43,202 nt of DNA, taken from assembly GCF_007097205.2 (NCBI RefSeq), contig NZ_VJYK02000009.1, positions 1 through 43,202 on the forward strand, written 5' to 3'. Position numbers and translations under genes: made by a program. The notes under the pieces are model-generated. The model was not told the DNA's origin. It worked only from the letters and a program-made list of their open reading frames with translations, and did no database searches. How positions within the stretch are numbered: the first letter of the stretch is position 1; each line of letters starts with the position of its first letter. This DNA is from Streptomyces alkaliterrae. GTDB lineage: Bacteria; Actinomycetota; Actinomycetes; Streptomycetales; Streptomycetaceae. This document shows, one piece after another, positions 1-7,621 of this stretch.

Positions 1-772
1 GGAGTCCGCCGGGCGGGAGCGGTGGCGCCGCTGGCTGGCCGACGGCGTCGACGACTACGAGGACCGGCACGACGATCTGGCCGGTGACGCGACCTCGCGG
101 CTCTCGCCGTACCTGCACTTCGGCTGTCTGTCGGCGGTCGAGTCGGCGGAGCGGGCGCGGCGGCGCGGCGGGGCGGGCGCGGAGGCGTTCGTCCGGCAGC
201 TCGCCTGGCGGGACTTCCACCACCAGGTGCTGGCAGCGCGCCCGCGTACCGCGTTCGAGGACTACCGCGAGCGGGGGGACCGCTGGCGCGGCGAGGGCCC
301 GGAGGTCGAGGCGTGGCGTGCGGGGCGCACGGGTTATCCGATCGTGGACGCGGCGATGCGGCAGTTGCTGCACGAGGGGTGGATGCACAATCGCGGTCGG
401 CTGCTGGCGGCGAGCTTCCTCACCAAGACGCTGTACGTGGACTGGCGGATCGGAGCGGCGCACTTCCTCGGGCTGCTGGTCGACGGCGACGTCGCGAACA
501 ACCAGCTGAACTGGCAGTGGGTCGCGGGCACCGGCACCGACACCCGCCCCAACCGGGTGCTCAACCCGCTGGCCCAGGCCAGGCGTTTCGACCCGAACGG
601 CGACTACGTACGGCGCTGGGTCCCGGAGCTGGCCGACGCCGCCGCGCTGCCCGGTGGCCGGGTGCACCAGCCGTGGAAGGCGGCCGACGGGGAACGGCCG
701 GACTATCCCGGCCCGATCGTGTCCCTCGACGAGGGGTCGGCCCGCTTCCGCGACGCGCGCCACCTGGACTGA
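1..772 (+). CDS. phr: Deoxyribodipyrimidine photolyase, C-terminal part (5' end outside window)
   Basis: The frame is open from base 2 to the TGA at 770-772, so about 256 C-terminal residues are present and the N-terminal antenna-binding domain is missing. The piece is the FAD-binding helical domain. TSRLSPYLHFGCLS near residue 35 and the later NNQLNWQWVAGTGTD and FDPNGDYVRRWVPEL blocks are hallmarks of class I photolyase/cryptochrome proteins. Family role: light-driven repair of cyclobutane pyrimidine dimers using FADH-. The gene converges on the DUF1295 gene across a strong hairpin. In other bacteria photolyase genes often sit beside the same DUF1365/CFA/amine-oxidase set, which suggests a shared light or oxidative-stress role. 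A cryptochrome-like function cannot be excluded without the N-terminus. Confidence 0.93.
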   Translation, partial: ESAGRERWRRWLADGVDDYEDRHDDLAGDATSRLSPYLHFGCLSAVESAERARRRGGAGAEAFVRQLAWRDFHHQVLAARPRTAFEDYRERGDRWRGEGPEVEAWRAGRTGYPIVDAAMRQLLHEGWMHNRGRLLAASFLTKTLYVDWRIGAAHFLGLLVDGDVANNQLNWQWVAGTGTDTRPNRVLNPLAQARRFDPNGDYVRRWVPELADAAALPGGRVHQPWKAADGERPDYPGPIVSLDEGSARFRDARHLD

Positions 773-788
773 GGTCCCGGGTCCGTGA

Positions 789-830
789 GCGCCCACGCCG
801 CCGGTCGCCGTCCGCCGGCGGTGTGGGCGC
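789..830. terminator. Bidirectional terminator hairpin between photolyase and DUF1295 genes
   Basis: A 16-bp stem (789-804 with 815-830, one G-T wobble) closes a 10-nt loop in the gap between two convergent genes. It is GC-rich without a T tract, as is usual for actinobacterial terminators. Confidence 0.7.
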
Positions 831-837
831 GGTCCGG

Positions 838-1662
838 CTACCGCCGTGCTCGCCCGGCGGGCTCCCGGCGGGGCGGGAGCGGGAGGAAGCCGCTGGTGCG
901 GGCGGCGTACTCGGCGTAGCCGGGCCTCTCCCGCATGTGCCGTTCCAGCAGGCGCTTGCCGCTGCCGAAGATCAGCAGGTAGCTCATGACCAGCGGGGAG
1001 ACCGCCACGGCGGCGGCGAGCGCCGGGTCGGGGGCGGTGAGGAGGAACAGGCCCCACCAGAGCAGGAAGTCGCCGAAGTAGCTGGGATGGCGGGTGTAGC
1101 GCCACAGGCCGCGGTCCATGATCCGGCCCCGGTTGGCCGGGTCCGCCTTGAAGCGGGCCAACTGGCGGTCGCCGACGGCCTCGAAGAGGATGCCGGCGGT
1201 CCACAGCGTCACCGCGCCGACGGCCCAGAGGTCAAGCGCCGCCGGCAGGTAGGCGGCCGCCTGGACGGGCAGCGACACCAGCCACACCAGCGCGCCCTGC
1301 AGCAGGTACACCTTGCGGAACGCGTACGCGGTTCGGCTGCCCGGGGCCTTGTCCAGCATGCGCGCGTAGCGCGGGTCCTCGCCGTGGCCGCTCCCCCGGT
1401 GGGCGATGTGAGCGGAAAGTCGCAGTCCCCATACTCCGGTGAGCGCGAGGACGAGCAGGCGTCGGCCGTCGTCGCCGAATCCCGCCGAGAGCCGCCAGGA
1501 GACGAGGGCGACGGCGGCGAAGGCCAGGCCCCAGGCGACATCCACGATGCGGTGCGTTCCCCTTCGCAGGGCGATCACGAAGGTCACCAGCATCACGGCG
1601 ATCGCAGCGGCCGCCGAGGCGAGCAGGTTGACGCCCAGCGCGCCCAGGTCCACGTCGGACAT
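838..1662 (-). CDS. DUF1295 family membrane protein (steroid 5-alpha-reductase-like fold)
   Basis: 274 residues with about six or seven hydrophobic segments spread through the chain (for example around residues 8-30, 45-60, 70-85 and 120-140). The C-terminal block, running from TRHPSYFGDFLLWWGLFL to RPGYAEYAARTSGFLPLPP, is the signature of DUF1295/isoprenylcysteine-methyltransferase-like and steroid-reductase-like membrane enzymes. The substrate is unknown. It is the last gene of a four-gene operon and begins 6 bp after the stop of the CFA-type methyltransferase. Given its partners I infer action on a membrane lipid, perhaps reduction of an acyl chain. ATG start at 1662. Confidence 0.85.
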   Translation of the reverse strand: MSDVDLGALGVNLLASAAAAIAVMLVTFVIALRRGTHRIVDVAWGLAFAAVALVSWRLSAGFGDDGRRLLVLALTGVWGLRLSAHIAHRGSGHGEDPRYARMLDKAPGSRTAYAFRKVYLLQGALVWLVSLPVQAAAYLPAALDLWAVGAVTLWTAGILFEAVGDRQLARFKADPANRGRIMDRGLWRYTRHPSYFGDFLLWWGLFLLTAPDPALAAAVAVSPLVMSYLLIFGSGKRLLERHMRERPGYAEYAARTSGFLPLPPRREPAGRARR

Positions 1663-1668
1663 GCTCGG

Positions 1669-2937
1669 TCACCGCCCTTCGGGCACGACGGGTGCGGCGG
1701 CCGGGTCGCGCCTGAGCAGGAACTGCTGGAGGTCCAGGTAGCCCGCGCGGAAGCCGGCCTCGGAGTAGGCGAGGTAGAACCGCCACATGCGGCGGAAGAC
1801 GTCGTCGAAGCCCAGCCGGGCCACCTCGTCGGCACGGGCGGTGAACGCCTCTTCCCACAGCCGCAGCGTCTGCGCGTAGTGCGGTCCGAAGGCGTCCCTG
1901 CGGACGGTGTGCAGCCCGTGCGGCAGGCTCGTCTCGACGGCCTCGACGGACGGCAGCTGGCCACCGGGGAAGATGTACTTCCGGATCCAGGTGTGGGTGT
2001 CGCGGCTGGCCAGCATCCTGTCGTGCGGCATGGTGATGGCCTGGATCGCGGCAAGCCCGCCCGGACGGAGCAGGGCGTGGACGCGCTCGAAGTAACCGGG
2101 CCAGAACTCCGCCCCCACGGCCTCGATCATCTCCACGCTGACCACCGCGTCGTAACGCCCGGTCAGTTCACGGTAGTCGCGCAGTTCGACGCTGACCAGG
2201 TCGGCGAGACCGGCTGCGGCGACGCGGCGGCGGGCCAGGTCGCGCTGCTCGGCGGAGAGCGTGACCGTGGTGACCAGGGCTCCTCTGGCCGCCGCGCGGA
2301 GGGCCAGTTCGCCCCAGCCGGTGCCGATCTCCAGCAGGTCGGTGCCCGGACCGACCTCGGCCAGGTCGAGCAGCCGGTCGATCTTGCGGTGTTGCGCCTC
2401 GACCAGATCGCCGTGGTCCGCGGGCAGGTCGTGGAAGATCCCGGACGAGTAGGTCATCGTCTCGTCGAGGAACAGCGCGAACAGGTCGTTGGAGAGGTCG
2501 TAGTGGTGGGCGATGTTCCGCCGGGAGCCGTCGGGAGTGTTGCGGTTGCGGTCCGGTTGCCGAGGTGCCCACAGGCCGCGCAGCCGTTGCAGCGGACCGG
2601 GTACGAGCGTGGCGACGTGCTCGGCGAGCACGGTCAGGACGGCGACGAGGTCGGGGGCCTCCCACTCCCCGGCCAGATGGGACTCGCCGAAACCGACAAG
2701 GCCGTCGGCCGCGAGCCGGGCGTGGAAGGCGTCGGCGTCCCGCACCTCCAGGGTCGGGCCTCCGGCTCCGAGCCGTCGGCCGTCGGGCATCTCGACACAC
2801 AGCGGAAGGCGGGCGACCGCGTGGCGCACCAGCAGCGCGGCGGCGCGGCGGGCGGCCCCGGAGGTGGCCGGCACGCGGGCGACGTCCGGCCACCGGTCGG
2901 CGTCAATTCCGGGGTGGGTCAGTTGGACGCTGCTCAC
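1669..2937 (-). CDS. CFA-type SAM-dependent methyltransferase (cyclopropane-fatty-acid-synthase superfamily)
   Basis: 422 residues from a GTG start at 2937 that overlaps the TGA of the upstream DUF1365 gene (GTGA). The SAM-binding loop LEIGTGWGE lies near residues 202-210, preceded by HYDLSNDLFALFLDE, and RKYIFPGGQLPSV follows, as in cyclopropane fatty acid synthases. Aligned by eye with the E. coli enzyme, Glu239 is kept (EMIEAVG) but the bicarbonate ligands Cys139 and His266 fall on Leu (LLDLAEVGPG) and Gln (AIQAIT). The enzyme therefore probably methylates an unsaturated acyl chain of a phospholipid but may not form a cyclopropane ring. It sits in an operon with a flavin oxidase, DUF1365 and DUF1295. 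Confidence 0.9.
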   Translation of the reverse strand: MSSVQLTHPGIDADRWPDVARVPATSGAARRAAALLVRHAVARLPLCVEMPDGRRLGAGGPTLEVRDADAFHARLAADGLVGFGESHLAGEWEAPDLVAVLTVLAEHVATLVPGPLQRLRGLWAPRQPDRNRNTPDGSRRNIAHHYDLSNDLFALFLDETMTYSSGIFHDLPADHGDLVEAQHRKIDRLLDLAEVGPGTDLLEIGTGWGELALRAAARGALVTTVTLSAEQRDLARRRVAAAGLADLVSVELRDYRELTGRYDAVVSVEMIEAVGAEFWPGYFERVHALLRPGGLAAIQAITMPHDRMLASRDTHTWIRKYIFPGGQLPSVEAVETSLPHGLHTVRRDAFGPHYAQTLRLWEEAFTARADEVARLGFDDVFRRMWRFYLAYSEAGFRAGYLDLQQFLLRRDPAAAPVVPEGR

Positions 2938-3743
2938 TTCGTGCTCTCCTTCGTGCGGCGCCGGTCGGCGAGGCGGTGGTGCGGGGAGCGCCGGCGGCGT
3001 GGCCGGCGCGCGGGGGACGAAGCCCGCTGCGAACCGGCGGTGTCGGCGCTGCGGGGTTGGATGGACAGCCCGCGCAGCAGCAGCCGGAGGCCGTGCAGTC
3101 GGATCGCGGCGGACACCGCGAGCGTGGACCACGGATGGCGGACGGCGGCCGACAGGAGGTTGCGGCTGGTCGGCTGTCTGCGGTGGCCGGCGACGCCGGC
3201 GGTGAAGGGCGGGTGGTCCGGCAGTTCGAGGCGCACGCTCAGGGACAGCCGCTCGTCCGGCTCCGGCAGCCGCATGGTGTAGTGGCCCTCGGCCGGGAGG
3301 AACGGCGAGACGTAGAACTCCTTGGCTGTCCGCGCCCGGTCCCGCTCGTCGGGTTCCAGCAGGTAGCAGTGGCGGCCGTGGTAGGTGTTGTGCACTTCGG
3401 CGACCACGCAGCGGAGCCGGCCGGCGCGGTCGCGGCACCAGTAGAGGGTGAGCGGGTTGAAGACGTACCCGAGTACCCGCGCGTGGCAGAGCATCGTGAC
3501 CCGGCCGCCTTCGAGGAAGACGCCCCGGTCGGCGAGGAACCGGTCGAGGCCGGCCCTGATGGTGGGGGCGGTTCCGTCGAAGTGGTCGCGGGCGCGGAAG
3601 CCGGCGAGCGGCCGCAGCCACCACTGCGGGCGCGGCGGTTCGTCGGGGTCGATCAGCCAGAGGTAGGTGCGGTGCCGCACGGTGTGCTCCACCGCACCGC
3701 GCCGCCGGTGGACGACCAGGCAGGGGTACAGGGCGGGGATCAC
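2934..3743 (-). CDS. DUF1365 family protein
   Basis: 269 residues from a GTG start at 3743. The start overlaps the upstream flavoprotein stop and the stop overlaps the downstream methyltransferase start (both GTGA), so the three genes look translationally coupled. Family features are HRRRGAVEHTVRHRTYLWLID near the N-terminus, MLCHARVLGYVFNPLTLYWC, and EVHNTYHGRHCYLL with its H and Y residues. The C-terminus is a basic Arg-rich tail. The biochemical role of DUF1365 is not established; it is nearly always linked to CFA-like methyltransferases and flavin amine oxidases. I infer a part in modifying methylated or unsaturated membrane acyl chains. Confidence 0.88.
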   Translation of the reverse strand: MIPALYPCLVVHRRRGAVEHTVRHRTYLWLIDPDEPPRPQWWLRPLAGFRARDHFDGTAPTIRAGLDRFLADRGVFLEGGRVTMLCHARVLGYVFNPLTLYWCRDRAGRLRCVVAEVHNTYHGRHCYLLEPDERDRARTAKEFYVSPFLPAEGHYTMRLPEPDERLSLSVRLELPDHPPFTAGVAGHRRQPTSRNLLSAAVRHPWSTLAVSAAIRLHGLRLLLRGLSIQPRSADTAGSQRASSPARRPRRRRSPHHRLADRRRTKESTK

Positions 3744-5020
3744 CAGCGCACCCCCATCGCTCCGGCGGCCCGCACCCCGGAAGCGCAGCCGTCCTCGTGG
3801 AATCCCCAGCCGTGGTAGGCGCCGGCGAAGGCCGCCTCGGCCGAGTCGAGTTCGGGCAGCCGCCGCTGCGCCGCGACGGACGCCACGGTGTAGACGGGGT
3901 GCTCGTAGACCATCTCGGCGAGCACGCGGCCGCGGTCGACGCGGTCGGCGGCGCCCAGCGTGACGAGGTAGCGGTCGGCCGCGTCCAGGCGTTGGAGGCG
4001 GTTCATGTCGTAGCTGATCCGCACGCCGTGGTCGCCGTCGTCGCAGTCGGCCATCAGGTAGTTCCACGAGGCGTGGGCACGCCGGCTGCGTGGGAGCACC
4101 GAGGTGTCGGTGTGCAGAACGGTCGGGTTGCGGGAGTAGCGGAAGGCGCCGAGCACCTGCTTCTCGGTCGCCGTGGCGTCCGCGAGCAGCCTCAGTGCCT
4201 GGTCGGGGTGGACGGCGATCACCACACCGTCGAAGGTCCGCGACTCGTCCGACTCCGTGACGACCTCGGCCCCGCCCGGGAAGCGGCGCACGGTTCGGAC
4301 GGGGGCGGCGGCGCGCACGGTGTGCAGCCGTTCGGCTGCCCGTCGCACGTACTCGCGGGACCCGCCGGTGACCGTGCGCCAGCGCGGCGATCCGGTGACG
4401 CTCAGCATGCCGTGGTTGTCCAGGAAGCGGAACAGGTACTCGGCCGGGTAGTCCAGGGCGGTCCGGGCGGGGCAGGACCACACGGCGGCGACCAGCGGGG
4501 CGACGAAGTGCCGGCGGAAGTAGGGGGAGAAGCCGCCGGCGTCGAGGAAGGCACCAAGGGTCCGAGGTGCTTCCTCCGGTGCGGGCGCCGGCCGCTGGAG
4601 CAGGGCCCGCGCGCGTCGGTGGAAGAGCGGCACCTCGGCGAACATCCGCAGGGCCCGGGGACGCAGCGACGTCGTCGGCCGGGCGAACAGGCCCGCCGGC
4701 CCGCGGGCGCCGGCGTACTCCAGGTCGCAGCCCTCGCAGCGCACGGACATGCTCATCTCGGACTCCTGCGTGTCGACTCCCAACTCGTCGAACAGGCGCA
4801 GCAGGGTGGGGTAGGTGCGCCGGTTGTGCACGATGAAGCCGGAGTCGACCCGGTGCGTGCGGCCGTCGGAGCCGGTGACGTCGTGGGTGTGCGCGTGGCC
4901 TCCGAGACGCGTGTCGGCCTCGTACAGCCACACCTCGCACTCGCGCCGCAGCACGTGGGCGGCGGTCAGGCCCGCCACTCCCGCGCCGATCACGGCCACC
5001 CGCCGGCGTTGTGCCGCCAT
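3740..5020 (-). CDS. FAD-dependent amine-oxidase-like oxidoreductase
   Basis: 426 residues. The N-terminal dinucleotide-binding motif VAVIGAGVAGLTAAHVLRR is followed by the second FAD motif YEADTRLGGHAHTHDV and then DSGFIVHNRRTYPTLLRLF. This is the flavin amine oxidase/phytoene-desaturase fold found next to CFA-like genes, where such proteins act as fatty-acyl desaturases or oxidases. It is the first gene of a four-gene operon (stop overlapping the DUF1365 start) and diverges from the LysR gene. An AAGG-type ribosome site precedes the ATG at 5020. I infer a redox step on a membrane-bound acyl chain; the substrate is not visible in the sequence. Confidence 0.88.
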   Translation of the reverse strand: MAAQRRRVAVIGAGVAGLTAAHVLRRECEVWLYEADTRLGGHAHTHDVTGSDGRTHRVDSGFIVHNRRTYPTLLRLFDELGVDTQESEMSMSVRCEGCDLEYAGARGPAGLFARPTTSLRPRALRMFAEVPLFHRRARALLQRPAPAPEEAPRTLGAFLDAGGFSPYFRRHFVAPLVAAVWSCPARTALDYPAEYLFRFLDNHGMLSVTGSPRWRTVTGGSREYVRRAAERLHTVRAAAPVRTVRRFPGGAEVVTESDESRTFDGVVIAVHPDQALRLLADATATEKQVLGAFRYSRNPTVLHTDTSVLPRSRRAHASWNYLMADCDDGDHGVRISYDMNRLQRLDAADRYLVTLGAADRVDRGRVLAEMVYEHPVYTVASVAAQRRLPELDSAEAAFAGAYHGWGFHEDGCASGVRAAGAMGVRW

Positions 5021-5208
5021 TGTCCTGCCTTCCGTCCACCGTCAGCGAGCGCCCGGAGGGGCGCCGTCACTGGTGGTTCGGCGCGAGGGGGGTCGGCGGA
5101 TTGCGTTCGGGGCGGAAAAATCCGCGTGCTTTCGCGGTGGTGCCAGCCGGGCGGTGTTGATCGTTCCATTTGTGCGGTTGCGGTGGAGGCCGGGTCGGCG
5201 GACGGACC

Positions 5209-5243
5209 TTGCCGCCCCCTCACCCTGCCCGTAACGTCACTCC
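5209..5243 (+). promoter_or_regulatory. Leaderless-type promoter of the LysR gene, within the 5021-5243 divergent region
   Basis: TTGCCG (5209-5214), a 17-bp spacer, TAACGT (5232-5237) and only 6 nt before the ATG at 5244 fit a housekeeping promoter that starts at or beside the start codon. No Shine-Dalgarno sequence is present. On the other strand, facing the flavoprotein operon, the only motif I noticed is GGAAC at 5167-5163, which resembles an ECF -35 but has no clear partner. Confidence 0.6.
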
Positions 5244-6203
5244 ATGGAACTAGAGGTGCGGCATCTGAAGGTAATCCGCGCGATAGACCAGGAAGGCAGC
5301 CTGACCAGGGCTGCCACCTCACTCGGGCTCGCCCAGTCGGCACTGAGCGGGCAGTTGAAGCGCATCGAGCGCGCGTTGGGGGGACCCCTCTTCGAGCGTG
5401 ATCGCGCCGGGGCCAGACCCACCCCGCTGGGCGAGCTGGTGCTCAGCCGGGCACGGGTGCTGGTGCCGGCGATGCGGCAACTCCAGGAGGACGCCACCCG
5501 GTTCGCCCAGGGTTGGCAGGACACCTCCCGGTTTCGCATCGGCAGCTCCCACGGCCCGCTGCTGGGCGCGCTGGTGGACCGCCTCGCCAGTGCGCATCCG
5601 GAGGCGATGATCAGTACGACCACAAGCTGGTCGACGGTGGAGCTCGCGGAGTGGCTGGCCGAGGGCCGGCTGGACTTCGTGCTCACCGGTGTGTGCGGGC
5701 AGGCCACCCCGCCGCGCGGCGACCAGCTGGTGTGGCGGACGGTGGGGCGCGACCCGATCTTCGTCATGCTCGCGGAGGACCATCCGTACGCCGACGAGGA
5801 GCGGTTGGAGCTGGGGAAGTTGGCGAACGAACGGTGGGCGAAGGCCCCGGGGGACGGCTGCTTCCGGGACTGCTTCGCCGCCGCCTGCGCCCGGGCCGGC
5901 TTCACTCCCGTCTCCTTCTTCGAGGCGGACGCGTCGGCCTGTGTGCAGTTGGTGCAGCTCGGCCGGGCGGTCGGGTTGTGCCGGGCCACCTTCCCGCCGG
6001 CGCCCGGGGTGGTGACCGTCCCACTGGTCGGCACGCCGGTGAGCTGGCGTCACCTGCTGGCCCACCACCCGGAGTCGGCGGCCGCCCACACGGCGCCCGC
6101 GGTGCTGGCGCACGCGCGGCACGTGCACGCCGAGGCGGCCCGCCGCAATCCCCGCTACGAGCGCTGGCTCGCCGACAACAAACTCTTCGGCACGGCGGGT
6201 TGA
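5244..6203 (+). CDS. LysR family transcriptional regulator
   Basis: 319 residues. The winged helix-turn-helix is at residues 1-60 (MELEVRHLKVIRAIDQEGSL, then AATSLGLAQSALSGQLKRIE and FERDRAGARPTPLGE). The remaining residues form the periplasmic-binding-protein-like effector domain. Six cysteines lie in that domain, three of them clustered in GDGCFRDCFAAACARAG. The gene diverges from the flavoprotein/DUF1365/CFA/DUF1295 operon across 223 bp, the classic position for a LysR activator of the neighbouring operon, but the secreted protease downstream is another possible target. The effector is unknown. The start is the ATG six bases after a -10 element, so the mRNA is probably leaderless. Confidence 0.93.
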   Translation: MELEVRHLKVIRAIDQEGSLTRAATSLGLAQSALSGQLKRIERALGGPLFERDRAGARPTPLGELVLSRARVLVPAMRQLQEDATRFAQGWQDTSRFRIGSSHGPLLGALVDRLASAHPEAMISTTTSWSTVELAEWLAEGRLDFVLTGVCGQATPPRGDQLVWRTVGRDPIFVMLAEDHPYADEERLELGKLANERWAKAPGDGCFRDCFAAACARAGFTPVSFFEADASACVQLVQLGRAVGLCRATFPPAPGVVTVPLVGTPVSWRHLLAHHPESAAAHTAPAVLAHARHVHAEAARRNPRYERWLADNKLFGTAG

Positions 6204-6210
6204 ACGTCCG

Positions 6211-6222
6211 GTATCCGGATAC
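6211..6222. promoter_or_regulatory. 12-bp perfect palindrome upstream of the protease gene
   Basis: GTATCCGGATAC lies between the LysR stop and the protease start, upstream of a -10-like TAGGTT (6276-6281). It could be a small operator; no partner copy was noticed. Confidence 0.3.
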
Positions 6223-6315
6223 ATCACATCGCGGGAGGGAAGGCTTGGCAGGTACACGCCTTGTCACCCGCTGGCTAGGTTGTGGCTGACCCCCCAACCA
6301 AAAGGAGAACCCCAC

Positions 6316-7479
6316 ATGCTCCGCAGACGCACAGGCATCGCCGTCGCCGCCGCGGCGGTGACCGCCCTCGGTGTCACCACCCTCCCGAGCATCGCGGGAG
6401 CGGCCGAGTCCACCCCCACGGACAAGGCCGCCGAAAGCGCCGTCGAGGGCATCGCCCCGGGCATGCTCAAGGCCCTCGAGCGCGACCTCGGCCTCACCGC
6501 CGACCAGGCCAGGACCCGCATCGCCAACGAGGCCGACGCGTTCAAGGCCGAACGCACCCTCCGCAAGGAACTGGGAGCCGACTTCGCCGGTTCCTGGCTC
6601 AGCGGCAAGACCTCCACGCTGACCGTCGCGACCACCGACCGAGCCGAGGCCGCCGCCATCGAGCGGGCCGGCGCGAAGGCCGAGGTCGTCCAGCACAGCG
6701 TGAAGTCGCTGGAGAAGACCGCGAAGCAGCTGGACAAGGCGATCAACGTCAAGGACGCCAAGGTGGCGCCCGTCTGGTACGTGGACGTCAGGAGCAACAG
6801 CGTCGTCGTCCTGTCGGGCAAGCCGGCCGAGGCCCGCAAGCTCGTGGACGCCGCTGGTGTGGACGCCTCCGCCGTGCGCGTGGTGAAGTCCGACGAGCAG
6901 CCCCGGACGTTCTACGACGTCGTCGGCGGCGACGCCTACTACATGGGCAGCGGCGGCCGTTGCTCGGTCGGCTTCTCCGTCCGCCAGGGCGGCACGCCCG
7001 GCTTCGCGACCGCCGGCCACTGCGGCACCACCGGCACCAGCACCCGCGGCTACAACCAGGTCGCCCAGGGCACCTTCCGCGCCTCGGTCTTCCCCGGCGG
7101 GGACGGCGCGTGGGTCGCGGTGAACAGCAACTGGACGCCGCGCCCGTTCGTGCGGGGCACCAGCTCCCGGGTCTCCGGCTCGCAGCAGGCCCCGGTGGGC
7201 TCCACCGTCTGCCGCTCCGGCTCGACCACCGGCTGGCACTGCGGCACCATCCAGCAGCACGGCACCTCGGTGACCTATCCGCAGGGCCGGGTCAACAACG
7301 TCACCCGCACCTCGGTCTGCGCCGAGCCCGGTGACTCCGGCGGTTCCTTCATCTCCGGCACCCAGGCGCAGGGTGTGACCTCCGGCGGCTCGGGCAACTG
7401 CCGGACCGGCGGCACCACCTACTACCAGCCGATCAACCCGATCCTCAACACCTGGAACCTGACGCTGGTCACCAGCTGA
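6316..7479 (+). CDS. Secreted S1 family serine protease, streptogrisin C-like, with propeptide
   Basis: 387 residues from the ATG at 6316, chosen because AAAGGAG (6301-6307) sits 8 nt upstream; an in-frame TTG at 6280 is less likely. Residues 1-30 are a signal peptide (RRR, then an Ala/Val-rich core ending SIAGAAE). Residues about 31-200 are an alpha-lytic-protease-type propeptide. The mature enzyme starts near residue 201 (DVVGGDAYY). The chymotrypsin triad is visible as His235 (TAGHC), Asp263 (FPGGDGAWV) and Ser341 (GDSGGS), with paired cysteines as in streptogrisins. The sequence resembles streptogrisin C but stops after the catalytic domain, with no chitin-binding extension. It should digest extracellular protein. 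Two hairpins follow the stop. Confidence 0.95.
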   Translation: MLRRRTGIAVAAAAVTALGVTTLPSIAGAAESTPTDKAAESAVEGIAPGMLKALERDLGLTADQARTRIANEADAFKAERTLRKELGADFAGSWLSGKTSTLTVATTDRAEAAAIERAGAKAEVVQHSVKSLEKTAKQLDKAINVKDAKVAPVWYVDVRSNSVVVLSGKPAEARKLVDAAGVDASAVRVVKSDEQPRTFYDVVGGDAYYMGSGGRCSVGFSVRQGGTPGFATAGHCGTTGTSTRGYNQVAQGTFRASVFPGGDGAWVAVNSNWTPRPFVRGTSSRVSGSQQAPVGSTVCRSGSTTGWHCGTIQQHGTSVTYPQGRVNNVTRTSVCAEPGDSGGSFISGTQAQGVTSGGSGNCRTGGTTYYQPINPILNTWNLTLVTS

Positions 7480-7504
7480 CGGCCGGACTCGTCCCCAGTC
7501 ACGA

Positions 7505-7567
7505 CCGGGGCCCGCAGGCCGGGCCCCGGTACGCCGCCCGCCCGACCGGACCAGGTCGGGCGGGCGG
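7505..7567. terminator. Two tandem terminator hairpins between convergent genes
   Basis: The first hairpin is a perfect 10-bp stem (7505-7514 with 7520-7529, 5-nt loop). The second is a perfect 14-bp stem (7534-7547 with 7554-7567, 6-nt loop). They separate the protease gene from the convergent MBL-fold gene and probably work in both directions. Confidence 0.8.
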
Positions 7568-7621
7568 GCGGCCATTCGTCCCGAGGCGCTTCCGCCGGGA
7601 CATTCCCTCCCGGGGAGCCGG

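Noticed and set aside
313..3282. A 989-codon plus-strand frame across the DUF1295 and CFA-type genes
   Set aside because: It is antisense to genes with clear families and shows no motif of its own.
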